A stretch of 64,000 nucleotides of DNA, from the NCBI GenBank assembly GCA_963678135.1, contig OY782667.1:186001-250000 (forward strand). The letters run 5' to 3'. The number at the start of each line of letters is the position of its first letter. The stretch's first letter is position 1. Below are positions 24,965 through 34,321 of this stretch, in pieces. Origin of the DNA: JAHJKV01 sp963678135 (GTDB lineage: Bacteria; Desulfobacterota; Desulfovibrionia; Desulfovibrionales; Desulfovibrionaceae). The notes under the pieces were generated by a model. It was not told the DNA's origin. It did no database searches and was given only the letters and a program-made list of their open reading frames with translations. The translations under genes and the position numbers were made by a program.

Positions 24965-26365
24965 ATGAAAAAAATTGCTCTTTTTTCACCTATAATTGTG
25001 GCTGTACTGATGGCACTCATCCCCGCGCCAGAAGGACTGCCTCAGAACGGCTGGTACTTTTTAAGTATTTTTGTCGGAGTGGTTGTTGGTCTTATTGTAG
25101 AACCGGTGCCCCCGGCTTTGGTTGGGCTGGTAGGGGTTGAGCTTGTTGCTGTGCTTGGCTTGGTCGGAGGCGTTAAGGAAAGTCGTGTCTGGGCTCTTTC
25201 CGGATTTTCTAACAATGTTATCTGGCTGATTTTCGCAGCTTTTATGTTTGCTTTGGGATACAAAAAAACCGGTTTGGGGCGCAGGATAAGCCTGCTTCTG
25301 ATTAAATTTTTAGGTAAAAATACACTTGGTCTGGGGTACGCGGTGGCCTTGTCTGATGCTGTTTTGGCACCTTTTATGCCCTCTAATACTGCCAGAAGCG
25401 CTGGTACCATTTATCCCGTGGTCAGCAACATTCCTCCAATGTTCGGCTCAACGCCGGAAAGCGAGCCGCGCAAGATAGGTGCCTACCTTAGCTGGGTGGG
25501 CATTGCCGCGACTTGCGTTACCAGTTCTATGTTCTTGACCGCTTTGGCACCCAATCTATTGGCCGTGGACATTATTTCCAAAAGCACCGGTATGAGTATT
25601 TCCTGGGGGCAATGGGCACAGGTCATGCTTCCTGCCATGCTGCCCTTGTTCATACTCACTCCGTGGTTGGCCTACGTCATATATCCTCCTGCTCAGAAAC
25701 ATTCTCCTGATGCCCCTGTCTGGGCTGCTGATGAACTGCGTAAGATGGGCAGTATTTCAAGCAAAGAATTGCTTATGCTGGGCTATGCTTTTTTGGCTTT
25801 GGTGCTCTGGATATTCGGCAAGCAGGTCGGTGTTGACAGTACAGTTGCCGCCTTGTTTGTTCTTTCTTTGATGGTTTTGACAAAAGTGGTTTCATGGGAT
25901 GACGTAATTGCCAACAAGGGAGCTTGGAACGTACTGGCATGGTTTGCCACCCTTGTCACTATGGCTGGCGGTTTGAGCAAAGCAGGTGTGCTTAAATGGC
26001 TGGGCGATATGGTCTCCGTACATCTTCAAGGCTTACCTATCATGAGTGTGGCGGTTATGCTGATAATTTTATTCTTTGTATTGCATTATTTCTTTGCTAG
26101 CACCACAGCGCATACAACCGCGCTCCTGCCATTATTTTTGGCTATTGCAGCTCCGGTTTTTACCCCCGAGAGCCTTCTTCGGGTGGCTTTGATGCTAGCA
26201 GCCAGCTTGGGCTTGATGGGTATTATCACCCCTTATGCTACGGGACCTTCACCCATCTGGTACGGTTCAGGTTTTATAAGACAGGCTCGCTGGTGGCTTT
26301 TAGGAGCTATTTTCGGAGCCATTTATTTGGGAAGTATACTTGTTGTAACTGTTTTTTATATTTAG
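24965..26365 (+). CDS. DASS-family (CitT/TtdT-like) dicarboxylate/anion transporter
   Basis: 466 residues with about 12 membrane helices. FMPSNTARSAGTIYPVV and ASTTAHTTALLPLFLAI correspond to the two SNT-like substrate loops of the divalent anion:Na+ symporter family, and YATGPSPIWYGSGFI is typical of the CitT/TtdT subgroup, which exchange dicarboxylates or tricarboxylates such as citrate, tartrate and succinate. It is a single-gene unit with a strong terminator. The exact substrate is not predictable; succinate, fumarate or malate exchange would suit an anaerobe. Confidence 0.9.
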   Translation: MKKIALFSPIIVAVLMALIPAPEGLPQNGWYFLSIFVGVVVGLIVEPVPPALVGLVGVELVAVLGLVGGVKESRVWALSGFSNNVIWLIFAAFMFALGYKKTGLGRRISLLLIKFLGKNTLGLGYAVALSDAVLAPFMPSNTARSAGTIYPVVSNIPPMFGSTPESEPRKIGAYLSWVGIAATCVTSSMFLTALAPNLLAVDIISKSTGMSISWGQWAQVMLPAMLPLFILTPWLAYVIYPPAQKHSPDAPVWAADELRKMGSISSKELLMLGYAFLALVLWIFGKQVGVDSTVAALFVLSLMVLTKVVSWDDVIANKGAWNVLAWFATLVTMAGGLSKAGVLKWLGDMVSVHLQGLPIMSVAVMLIILFFVLHYFFASTTAHTTALLPLFLAIAAPVFTPESLLRVALMLAASLGLMGIITPYATGPSPIWYGSGFIRQARWWLLGAIFGAIYLGSILVVTVFYI

Positions 26366-26372
26366 CCAAGTC

Positions 26373-26410
26373 AAGGACTTATGGTCAATTAGGCCATAAG
26401 TCCTTTTTTT
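26373..26410 (+). terminator. Terminator of the DASS transporter gene
   Basis: A 12-bp stem AAGGACTTATGG / CCATAAGTCCTT followed by TTTTT. It probably also serves the convergent OmpA-like gene. Confidence 0.92.
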
Positions 26411-26430
26411 GTGTTTACTCTGTTTGCCTT

Positions 26431-27516
26431 TTACTCTGAAGCAAGGCGTATTTCCACTCGGCGGTTGAGCTGTTTATTAGCCACGGAATTGTTTGGCATC
26501 AAAGGTCGGTCTTCACCATAACCTGTGGTTTGAATAAGATTAGGGTTGATAGAAAATTTTTGCGTAAGATAATTTTTTACTGCTTCTGCTCTCTGTTTGG
26601 AGAGTCGAAGGTTAAACTCAGCATCCGCATCGGAATCTGTATGCCCTGCAAGAATTATTTTTTTCCCATAAAGTGCTGAGGAGCTTAGGGCATCACCAAG
26701 GACATTGAGCTGAGGATAGAATTTTTCGTTTATCTGCGCTGAATTTGTTTCAAATGTTATGTTTAAATACACTGCACCATCATGCTGAATAATTTCTGTA
26801 CCAGCGGACATTTCACTGACAGGAGTATTGGCACTTGCTGCGATAAGCCCTTGAATTATTTCACTGCGTGAAGAGGCAAATCCAAGTGCGTGTGGGCGGT
26901 ATGGAGGGAGCCAAGATTTAATGGGTATGGCCATATCTTTGGCAATGCTCCAAAGACAGCCTAGCAAGGGATCCGCAGGCATACGATTTTCTTTGGCAAA
27001 GAATATCCAGTCTTCTTTTGCCTTAAATTCAATCACAGCTGCTTGTTGCATGGAATAGATTAAATGCCCAGCAGTTGTTTCGTACATGTCCATTTGTACG
27101 GTAATTTTCGTGTCATCCAGAGTATGGCCGGCATAAAAATATGGGCAAGTGAGTATAATAACTACATCAGCACCTCGTGTTCGTGCTTCGCGCACTGCTT
27201 TTTCCGAGCTTCGGAAAATTAAAGAATCATCAAGTTCTTGTGCAGGAAAAAGTCTTTCTTGAGCCCAAGCATTATGAAAAATATGACTAAAAGATTTCCC
27301 CAGTTCCAAACGCTTTGGATACAATTGGTTTATCCACATGGGATAGATAAGAGCTTTGAGTGGAGTAGTTTGCCTTGATGTCGGTTGAACATAGGTCATG
27401 AGTTGAGATTTTTGAATTGGTACATCAATATGAAGATGCGGTTTGGCAATTTGTAATTCTGTATAGCTACAACTGACGCAGCAAAGAAGTATGAGAAGTA
27501 AAAATAATTTTTTCAT
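26431..27516 (-). CDS. OmpA-family peptidoglycan-associated lipoprotein
   Basis: 361 residues from the internal ATG at 27516 (an ATG at 27543 would add nine codons before the signal). A lipobox signal (KLFLLLILLCCVSC) predicts an outer-membrane lipoprotein. Residues 60-220 are unrecognised (GADVVIILTCPYFYAG). The C-terminal OmpA domain binds peptidoglycan: LAGHTDSDADAEFNLRLSKQ, then RAEAVKNYL and NRRVEIRL. Probably links the outer membrane to the cell wall. It is convergent with the DASS gene. Confidence 0.88.
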   Translation of the reverse strand: MKKLFLLLILLCCVSCSYTELQIAKPHLHIDVPIQKSQLMTYVQPTSRQTTPLKALIYPMWINQLYPKRLELGKSFSHIFHNAWAQERLFPAQELDDSLIFRSSEKAVREARTRGADVVIILTCPYFYAGHTLDDTKITVQMDMYETTAGHLIYSMQQAAVIEFKAKEDWIFFAKENRMPADPLLGCLWSIAKDMAIPIKSWLPPYRPHALGFASSRSEIIQGLIAASANTPVSEMSAGTEIIQHDGAVYLNITFETNSAQINEKFYPQLNVLGDALSSSALYGKKIILAGHTDSDADAEFNLRLSKQRAEAVKNYLTQKFSINPNLIQTTGYGEDRPLMPNNSVANKQLNRRVEIRLASE

Positions 27517-27659
27517 GTTTTTTCGCTTGTTTTTGCAATACATATCCTGCCTAGGGCAGAGAATTGACGTTCAGGTATTATTACACAAGAAATAAGCAAA
27601 AAGTATACCGTAAATTCAGGGCATTGGCAGAGTGGCTACTTTTATGTTAATCAGTGATT

Positions 27660-28754
27660 ATGTATGTACATCGCCTGCTACGCATAGTTTGTGCTGGTCT
27701 CAATAAATCCTTTTGGGCAAATGTAGTATTTTTACAAAATTCAATTTTTTATCGTTTTCGTGCTCACTTTTTTTGCCTTGTGCTTGCTTTTATTCTTCTG
27801 CTTCCTTCTTTTGTCATGGGGCAGTGGGCTACGGATTCTCGTTTTTCAGCCCCGATTAATTGCACTGACCTGAATCTGTGTTTTGTGCAAAACTATGTGG
27901 ATCTTGATCCAAGCATACATTGGGCAGACTACATGTGTCGCCACCTTTCCTATGATGGGCATACTGGTACGGACATTCGGGTTTTGTATGAAGATATGCA
28001 ACGCGGAGTTCCGGTGCTTGCCATGGACGACGGCAGAGTTATGGACGTGCGCGATGGCATGGAGGACGGCACAGGCGTTATGGATCTGGCTGCTTTGCAC
28101 GGTAAATTTGCAGGCAATGCCGTGTATGTTAATCACAATAATGGTTTTGCAGTGCAATATAATCACTTGAAAAAAGCTAGTGTTCGAGTCAAAAAAGGTG
28201 ATTTTGTTCAACGAGGCCAAGTGCTTGGCATGGTAGGGCTGTCCGGTAAAACCGAGTTTCCTCATTTAGAAATCTGCGTGTTTGCAGGGAAAAAATCTGT
28301 GGATCCCTTTATGGGCGATACAGTACAGAGCTGTGGTCAACATGGCATGCCTTTGTGGGATAAAGCTGCCTTGAATATGTTCCCCTATAAATCCAGAGGC
28401 AAATTAGATGCAGCTTTTGTTAATGGGGTACCTGATCTGCGTAAGGTACTGCTGAGTCCTAAAAAAAAATTTGATCCGCAACGCAGCGATCGCATGAGTT
28501 TTTGGGCTGCATTTTTTGGGGTAGTTACCGGAGACGAACTGTATATGTCTGTGATGAATCCTGCTGGCCGGATAATTGCTGAACATTCTATTGTGGCAGA
28601 AAAGAATTTTGCACAAAAGAGCATGTTTGTCAGCATTCGTAAACGCAGAAACTGGCCCGCCGGCAGGTACAGAGGGATTTGTGTCCTCACTCCGGTGGAA
28701 ACAAATGCTCCGCCAGTAACAATTGTGCGAGAGATAACAGTTCCAAAACTTTAG
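27660..28754 (+). CDS. M23/LytM-like periplasmic protein, possible altered active site
   Basis: 364 residues from the ATG at 27660. An N-terminal hydrophobic segment (HFFCLVLAFILLLPSFVMG) is a signal peptide or anchor. The M23 fold is seen in GHTGTDIRVL (first zinc motif HxxxD), VLAMDDGRVMDV, NAVYVNHNNGFAVQYNHL and KGDFVQRGQVLGMVG. The second zinc motif normally reads HLH; here it is FPHLEICVF, with Glu instead of the second His. So it may be a non-catalytic regulator (like EnvC/NlpD) or use Glu as ligand. The last ~120 residues form a separate beta-rich domain. Confidence 0.82.
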   Translation: MYVHRLLRIVCAGLNKSFWANVVFLQNSIFYRFRAHFFCLVLAFILLLPSFVMGQWATDSRFSAPINCTDLNLCFVQNYVDLDPSIHWADYMCRHLSYDGHTGTDIRVLYEDMQRGVPVLAMDDGRVMDVRDGMEDGTGVMDLAALHGKFAGNAVYVNHNNGFAVQYNHLKKASVRVKKGDFVQRGQVLGMVGLSGKTEFPHLEICVFAGKKSVDPFMGDTVQSCGQHGMPLWDKAALNMFPYKSRGKLDAAFVNGVPDLRKVLLSPKKKFDPQRSDRMSFWAAFFGVVTGDELYMSVMNPAGRIIAEHSIVAEKNFAQKSMFVSIRKRRNWPAGRYRGICVLTPVETNAPPVTIVREITVPKL

Positions 28755-28891
28755 CAAGGCAAGGTATTGTCCAGATATTAGCCTTGAAATGCTAAGCCTT
28801 GAAAGTTGAGCAGAGCCAAACTATGAGGTCTTAATCTGGATAAGAAGGGAAGAAGAGCAAAGAAAAAGGCAGAGAAGAAAAGAAAGAAGAA

Positions 28892-28942
28892 CTGGATTCT
28901 GCGACTTCGCGCAGAATGACAGAGGGGGATGATAGTAACACT
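28892..28942 (-). repeat. Decayed MITE-like element, copy B (core hairpin)
   Basis: The hairpin at 28892-28920 has arms ATTCTGCG / CGCAGAAT, followed by AGAGGGGGATGATAGTAACA. Left of it is the usual purine-rich tract and AGCAGAGCCAAACTATGAGG from the family interior (about 28816-28890). Terminal repeats are not recognisable. It is in inverse orientation to copy C beyond the SRP RNA gene. Confidence 0.75.
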
Positions 28943-29074
28943 GTGCAAAATATGAACTTTGGTGACTTCGAGCTTTAATGACAAGAAGAATGGGCGGAAA
29001 AACAAAGCATAAAATTAGACTTTGCGCGGTGTGATTATAAATTCATTCAGTACAAACGTGCTGCATCAAAACAC

Positions 29075-29104
29075 AAAAAAAAGCGCGTACTCAAAGATAC
29101 GCGC
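29075..29104 (-). terminator. Terminator of the SRP RNA gene
   Basis: On the minus strand a 7-bp stem GCGCGTA / TACGCGC is followed by eight T residues, directly downstream of the SRP RNA. Confidence 0.9.
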
Positions 29105-29108
29105 CTTT

Positions 29109-29199
29109 AAGGGAAACCGGATACCCGTTGAAACCACTACCGCTGCTTCCTTTCGGACCTGACGGGGTTCATGGCGTAAACGCCACCCGGCTTCCCCTT
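29109..29199 (-). ncRNA. ffs: Signal recognition particle RNA (4.5S, small bacterial type)
   Basis: The minus strand contains TCAGGTCCGAAAGGAAGCAG, the universally conserved tetraloop-and-bulge domain that binds Ffh. The flanks fold into one long hairpin, with the ends AAGGGGAAGCC and GGTTTCCCTT pairing. About 91 nt, the size of the short bacterial form. Candidate promoter elements upstream are TTGGTA and TAGACT with 17 bp between them (weak). The terminator follows directly. Confidence 0.93.
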
Positions 29200-29256
29200 C
29201 ATAATGATAAGTCTACATTTTTTTTTTAGAAATACCAAGCCCTAAATTAAGTCAAT

Positions 29257-29610
29257 CAGGGCAAACGCATATTAACTTGTCTGTCATTCAAACATTCCTC
29301 TCCGTTATTTAGAGCACCTCCCCGTCACTGAAGCGCGTAAGTTGCGACAGTTCGTCTTTTGCACAGTGTGACTGTACTCTCCATCTGCCATTGACGCGCG
29401 AAGTCAGAAAAGTCTAGTGCTTTGCATCGTGTTACTATCATCCTCCTCTGTCATTCTGCGCGAAGTCACAGAATCTAGCAAAGCCATACTATGAGGGCAT
29501 GACGCAGTAAGGGAAGAAGGCAAGACAAAAGAGAAAGAAAAGAAGAAGAAGAAGCAAAGACAGAAGAACTGAACCCTGCGACTTACGCTCCTCAGTCATA
29601 CGACACAAAT
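29257..29610 (-). repeat. MITE-like element, copy C (one clear end)
   Basis: The left end CAGGGCAAACGCATATTAAC is followed by sequence that matches the complement of the right end of copy E for about 55 bp. A core hairpin lies near 29450-29478 with a broken pair. The right inverted repeat is not recognisable, so the element is truncated or decayed. It fills the gap between the SRP RNA gene and the feo promoter. Confidence 0.75.
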
Positions 29611-29632
29611 CATAACTATGCAGAAACTATTT

Positions 29633-29651
29633 GACAATGATTTTCATTTTC
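29633..29651 (+). promoter_or_regulatory. Fur box upstream of feoAB
   Basis: GACAATGATTTTCATTTTC matches 15 of 19 bases of the classical Fur consensus GATAATGATAATCATTATC. It lies 74 bp before feoA and overlaps a TTGACA -35-like hexamer, so iron-bound Fur would block transcription. Confidence 0.82.
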
Positions 29652-29724
29652 AATAAAGACTTTTTACACAAAATAAGGCTAAACAAACAAGAGTATAAAA
29701 ATAATTTGAGTTTGAGGGGGAAAC

Positions 29725-29970
29725 ATGAAAACGCATATTGGGCTGAGAAAACTCCCAATTGATACATACGCAATTGTCAAAACCATCAAGGCCGAGGGCG
29801 ATTTGGGTCGGCGCATTAGAGAACTTGGAATAATACCCGGCACTCGTCTCAAGGTTACAGGAAGAGCCCCGCTCAAAGACCCTGTGGCTTTGCGCCTTTC
29901 AGGATTCACAATCACCTTGCGTAACAATGAAGCTGACCATATTATTGTCCAGCTTGAGGAGCAAACATGA
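29725..29970 (+). CDS. feoA: FeoA, ferrous iron transport accessory protein
   Basis: 81 residues, SH3-like: LPIDTYAIVKTIKAEGDLG, RIRELGIIPGTRLKV, and LRLSGFTITLRNNEADHII. It overlaps feoB by 4 bp (ATGA), so the pair is translationally coupled. FeoA interacts with the FeoB N-domain and is needed for Fe2+ uptake. The Fur box upstream indicates iron control. This is a second, typical FeoA besides the orphan at 5405. Confidence 0.93.
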   Translation: MKTHIGLRKLPIDTYAIVKTIKAEGDLGRRIRELGIIPGTRLKVTGRAPLKDPVALRLSGFTITLRNNEADHIIVQLEEQT

Positions 29971-32111
29971 AAAAAATCACTCTTGCTCTTGCTGGTAATC
30001 CGAATTCTGGCAAAACCACAACCTTTAATGCCCTGACCGGTTCAAGGCAACATGTGGGGAACTATCCCGGTGTTACCGTTGCCAAAAAGCAAGGAACCAT
30101 ACAGCATGACAATGCAATATTGCATGTGGTTGATTTGCCCGGGACGTATTCACTCACAGCCTATTCCGCGGATGAACTTGCAGCACGCGATTTTCTCATT
30201 GATGAAACCCCCAATATAACCATTGATATTCTTGATGCGAACACCTTAGAGCGCAGCCTATACTTAGCCGTTCAAATTATGGAAATGGGTGTTCCTCTCA
30301 TTTTAGCCTTAAATATGATGGATGAAGTTCGCGTAAAAAACTGGAGCATAAACACGGGAAAACTCTCGGAATTGCTCGGTATTCCTGTGGTTGAGACAGT
30401 GGCGCGATCAGGTGAAGGAAAACAAACACTCATAAATACCGCACTACAGGTGGTCAACGAACAAAGCACGGTTTGGGAACCACTCAATATTTCCTATTCA
30501 GCTGATATTGATGAAGCACTTGCGGATATGATTGCCCTGATTGAGGAAAATAATTTTCTTGTGGAAAAATATCCACCACGCTGGCTGGCTCTTAAATACA
30601 TTGAAAATGATGAACAAATACGAGTTGTTGGACGGCGAGCTGGAGAACTCGCTATCCAGCTTGAGGCCATTGCAGCCCGTGTCGCTGAACACTGTCGCCG
30701 GACTCTCAAGATGGATCCCGAAGCCATTGTTGCAGATTATCGATACGGCTTTATTGCCTCAATCATGAAGCAAGGGATACTCAAGCGAGAAGTTTCTCGT
30801 GAACGCATTGTTACCTCGGATAAAATAGATCAGGTTGTGACCTCTACTTTTTTTGGGCCAGCTCTTATGTTGTTTATCCTCTACGCCATGTTTCAATTCA
30901 CCTTTATGCTTGGGGAAATCCCCATGGGCTGGCTGGAAAATCTGTTTGGCTACTTGGCAGAACTCACAGCAACACTTTTGCCACAAGGCCTCTTACAATC
31001 TCTTGTAGTAGACGGTATCATCGGTGGTGTTGGCGGTGTTTTGGGTTTTGTTCCACTTATTGTCGTGATGTTTATCCAGCTCTCGTTTTTAGAAGATTTA
31101 GGATACATGGCGCGTATGGCCTATATGCTTGATAGAGTTTTCAAAGCCTTTGGTCTGCATGGTTCTTCTGTTATGCCTTTTATTATTTCAGGGGGCATTC
31201 CCGGTGGCTGCGCTGTTCCGGGAGTTATGGCTGCGCGCACCTTACGCAGTCCGCGTGAACGTTTAGCAACCATTCTTACCGCACCCTTTATGGCTTGCGG
31301 AGCCAAAGTCCCACTATTTTTACTCTTAACCGCTGCATTTTTTCCAGAAAATGCAGGAAATGCTCTTTTTTGGATAACCTTAATCTCTTGGTGCTTAGCC
31401 CTTGTTGTAGCACGCATTTTACGTTCCACCATTATTTCCGGACCGGCCACCCCCTTTATCATGGAATTGCCACCTTATCGCATGCCCACCATGCATGGTA
31501 TTTTTCTCCATACTTGGGAACGCGCATGGCAGTACATAAAAAAAGCAGGCACTACAATCTTGGCTATCTCAATCCTTTTATGGATTGCCATGACTTTTCC
31601 TGCCTTGCCTGAGCACACAAGGCTTGAATATGAAAAACAAAAAAACTTTGCCCTAGAAAATCTTCATGCTGAGGCACAACAACAGCGACTCATGGAAATA
31701 AATAATCAAAGAAATCAAGCACGCTTGCGCTATTCTTTTGCCGGTCAACTCGGAACAGCTCTGGAACCCGTATCTCGTTTCGCTGGTTTTGATTGGCGAA
31801 CTAATATTGCACTTATTGGCGGTGTGGCTGCCAAAGAGGTGATTGTTTCTACCTTGGGCACTGCGTATTCCCTTGGAGAAATTACGCCTGAGGAAAGCAG
31901 TGGCCTTGCAACACGACTGCAAAAAGACCCACATTTTACTCTGGCAACGGCCTTGTCCCTCATTATCTTTACGATACTCTATGCCCCATGCTTTGTTACG
32001 CTCATCACTATGGCGAAAGAATCTTCATGGAAATGGGCGATTTTTTCCATGCTATTTAACACTGGTATAGCTTTTGCCCTTGCAGTACTGGTTTATCAAC
32101 TTAGCACTTGA
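29967..32111 (+). CDS. feoB: FeoB, ferrous iron transporter
   Basis: 714 residues. The cytoplasmic N-terminal G domain shows G1 GNPNSGKTT at 10-18, G3 DLPGTYSL and G4 NMMDE. The membrane part contains the two Gate motifs: SFLEDLGYMARMAYMLDRVF with GGIPGGCAVPGVMAAR, and later FDWRTNIALIGGVAAKEVIV. It imports Fe2+ across the inner membrane under anaerobic conditions. It is the second gene of the Fur-controlled operon, of normal length. Confidence 0.97.
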   Translation: MKKITLALAGNPNSGKTTTFNALTGSRQHVGNYPGVTVAKKQGTIQHDNAILHVVDLPGTYSLTAYSADELAARDFLIDETPNITIDILDANTLERSLYLAVQIMEMGVPLILALNMMDEVRVKNWSINTGKLSELLGIPVVETVARSGEGKQTLINTALQVVNEQSTVWEPLNISYSADIDEALADMIALIEENNFLVEKYPPRWLALKYIENDEQIRVVGRRAGELAIQLEAIAARVAEHCRRTLKMDPEAIVADYRYGFIASIMKQGILKREVSRERIVTSDKIDQVVTSTFFGPALMLFILYAMFQFTFMLGEIPMGWLENLFGYLAELTATLLPQGLLQSLVVDGIIGGVGGVLGFVPLIVVMFIQLSFLEDLGYMARMAYMLDRVFKAFGLHGSSVMPFIISGGIPGGCAVPGVMAARTLRSPRERLATILTAPFMACGAKVPLFLLLTAAFFPENAGNALFWITLISWCLALVVARILRSTIISGPATPFIMELPPYRMPTMHGIFLHTWERAWQYIKKAGTTILAISILLWIAMTFPALPEHTRLEYEKQKNFALENLHAEAQQQRLMEINNQRNQARLRYSFAGQLGTALEPVSRFAGFDWRTNIALIGGVAAKEVIVSTLGTAYSLGEITPEESSGLATRLQKDPHFTLATALSLIIFTILYAPCFVTLITMAKESSWKWAIFSMLFNTGIAFALAVLVYQLST

Positions 32112-32203
32112 GAAATTATAAAGAGCATTATACTATAAGGCTTTCATATTTTAGATATAATCAAATATGAACCTGCTTTTTACTACTATAAGGAGATTCC
32201 TGT

Positions 32204-33883
32204 ATGCCGCAGACTATTTCAGAAGCACTGCAACGCAATTTACTCGGTAATGCTCCGGGTTGGTATAAACTCACCATCCTTGGCTTCCTGCTTGCCAATC
32301 CTCTGCTCTTGGCAAGCTTTGGCCCTTTTGTAACAGGTTGGATACTGATAGCTGAATTTATTTTTACGCTGGCCATGGCTCTCAAATGCTACCCACTTCC
32401 TGCCGGAGGTCTCTTAGCCATAGAAGCGGTTTTTATCGGGCTAACACATCCTGAAACAGTATATCATGAAGCTCTCAATAATTTTGAAGTAATCCTGCTC
32501 CTCATTTTTATGGTTGCAGGTATCTATTTTATGAAAGACCTTCTACAATTTGCTTTCACCAAAATATTAACAAAAATTAAATCTAAAATAGCTATATCCC
32601 TTCTTTTTTGTTTTGCTGGAGCTTTTCTTTCTGCTTTTTTAGATGCACTGACAGTCACCGCGGTGATCATTGCCGTGGCCTATGGATTTTATGCGGTCTA
32701 CCACAAACATACTTCAGGTGGTAGCAATTTGACCAATGAAGATGCTGTAAAGGAATTGGCCAAAGAAGATCTAAAACAATTTAGAGCATATCTTCGCAAT
32801 CTGATGATGCATGGGGCTGTAGGCACTGCCTTGGGTGGAGTGTGTACTTTGGTTGGCGAACCCCAAAACCTGCTCATTGGCAGCAAAATGGGTTGGCATT
32901 TCCCTGAATTTTTTATCAAAGTCGCGCCCATTTCCATCCCTGTACTGATTTCAGGACTCTTGACTTGCGTTCTTGTCGAAAAATTTCATTTGTTTGGCTA
33001 TGGATACCAAATTCCGGGGAACGTCAGAAGCGTTCTCACTGAAGAATCAGCTAAAAAAGATGCAACAATGGGAGCAACCGGCAAAGCACGTTTGCTTATT
33101 CAAGCCTGTGTGGCTGTATGGCTTATAGTTGCTCTTGCTTTTCACCTTGCTGCTGTGGGCTTGGTAGGCCTCTCAGTCATTATCTTACTTACGGCTCTTT
33201 GTGGCATCACCGGAGAGCACCAGATAGGTAAAGCCTTTGAAGAAGCACTGCCTTTTACCGCGCTTTTGGTGGTCTTTTTTTCTATAGTCGCAGTGATTCA
33301 TGATCAACACCTATTCAAAGGTATTATTGAATATGTGCTCGGCCTTGATGGACGCCATCAGCTTGTGGCCTACTATGGGGCAAACGGTATCTTGTCCATG
33401 ATTTCAGATAATGTTTTTGTGGCCACGGTCTATATTAACGAAACCAAGGCTCACTTTGTAGCGTGGCTAGGTGCTTTGCCCGGAGTCAGTGAACTTATGT
33501 GGGAAGGAGCGAAGCTGAATGGAACTCGCCTCATGGGGATTTTGACCGATCCGCATGTCAATCATTCCGCAGAAGTTTTGGCTCTTTTACCAGAAGCCAC
33601 CCGAAATACTATCATGGCCGGTATGGAACAATTCAGTGCTTTGGCCGTAGCCATTAACACCGGAACAAATATCCCTTCTGTGGCAACGCCTAATGGTCAA
33701 GCTGCATTCCTCTTCTTATTAACCAGCGCACTCGCTCCGGTTATCCGCCTGTCGTATGGCCGTATGGTGGTGCTTGCCCTGCCCTATACCATTGTCATGT
33801 CGATTACCGGACTTATCGCTACTTGGTATATGCCGGAGGTCGAACATTGGCTACTCAGCATTTTTGGCATGGCACCCATGTAG
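32204..33883 (+). CDS. nhaB: NhaB-type Na+/H+ antiporter
   Basis: 559 residues, about 45 longer than E. coli NhaB. Diagnostic stretches: LVTGWILIAEFIFT-type start (GPFVTGWILIAEFIFTLAMA), CYPLPAGGLLAIEAVFIGLT, FLSAFLDALTVTAVIIAVA and AINTGTNIPSVATPNGQAAF. A good Shine-Dalgarno AAGGAG precedes the ATG. NhaB expels sodium in exchange for protons and keeps pH and Na+ in balance. It is mostly known from Gammaproteobacteria, so it may have been acquired by transfer. Stands alone, no terminator seen. Confidence 0.93.
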   Translation: MPQTISEALQRNLLGNAPGWYKLTILGFLLANPLLLASFGPFVTGWILIAEFIFTLAMALKCYPLPAGGLLAIEAVFIGLTHPETVYHEALNNFEVILLLIFMVAGIYFMKDLLQFAFTKILTKIKSKIAISLLFCFAGAFLSAFLDALTVTAVIIAVAYGFYAVYHKHTSGGSNLTNEDAVKELAKEDLKQFRAYLRNLMMHGAVGTALGGVCTLVGEPQNLLIGSKMGWHFPEFFIKVAPISIPVLISGLLTCVLVEKFHLFGYGYQIPGNVRSVLTEESAKKDATMGATGKARLLIQACVAVWLIVALAFHLAAVGLVGLSVIILLTALCGITGEHQIGKAFEEALPFTALLVVFFSIVAVIHDQHLFKGIIEYVLGLDGRHQLVAYYGANGILSMISDNVFVATVYINETKAHFVAWLGALPGVSELMWEGAKLNGTRLMGILTDPHVNHSAEVLALLPEATRNTIMAGMEQFSALAVAINTGTNIPSVATPNGQAAFLFLLTSALAPVIRLSYGRMVVLALPYTIVMSITGLIATWYMPEVEHWLLSIFGMAPM

Positions 33884-33936
33884 GGTAAAGCGTAAACGCA
33901 CTGGCGAGATGAAACAAAAAAGCGACTTTCCAATTT

Positions 33937-34191
33937 TCAGGGAGCATAGACAATTTCAATCTCCATTTCCGTTTTTGCCTGCGTAAGAAACTCCTGTACT
34001 TCCTGCTCTTGATCTGGGCTGAAGCGCAGGAGCAAGATTGCTTTTTTGCGCTGAACAACTGTAAAAAGAGCCAAATTATCATTGGCTTCCAGCAAAAAAC
34101 GAAATAAAGCAACATCAGAAGGGGCAAGCTGGATATACAGTCGCCCTGAGCATGTATATGGATTGTTGTCGTTTCTTGCTTTGCGCTTCAT
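33937..34191 (-). CDS. Small conserved protein (DUF4911-like)
   Basis: 84 residues, basic start then an alpha/beta domain: LYIQLAPSDVALFRFLLEAN, DNLALFTVVQRKKAILLLRF, ending EIEIVYAP. The pattern resembles small DUF4911 proteins of sulfate reducers (recalled, not searched). No signal or membrane segment. It is divergent from thiC (130 bp apart) and convergent with nhaB. Function unknown. Confidence 0.7.
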   Translation of the reverse strand: MKRKARNDNNPYTCSGRLYIQLAPSDVALFRFLLEANDNLALFTVVQRKKAILLLRFSPDQEQEVQEFLTQAKTEMEIEIVYAP

Positions 34192-34321
34192 ATAGACTGG
34201 TATGCTGTGAAAAGCACATAGAGGTCAAGTATCGTTTGAAACAGCTTGACTTGCCTGTGTTCAATGACGATGCTGTCGTTTCATCTTTGATATGCTTTGT
34301 TACATAATTAAGGAAAAACAT

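Noticed and set aside
24736..25020. A 94-codon minus-strand frame and a 37-codon plus-strand frame between attR and the transporter gene
   Set aside because: Neither has a near Shine-Dalgarno or a recognisable pattern, and the first overlaps the transporter start.
34192..34321. TPP riboswitch upstream of thiC
   Set aside because: I looked for the conserved CTGAGA and ACCTGATC elements and did not find them.
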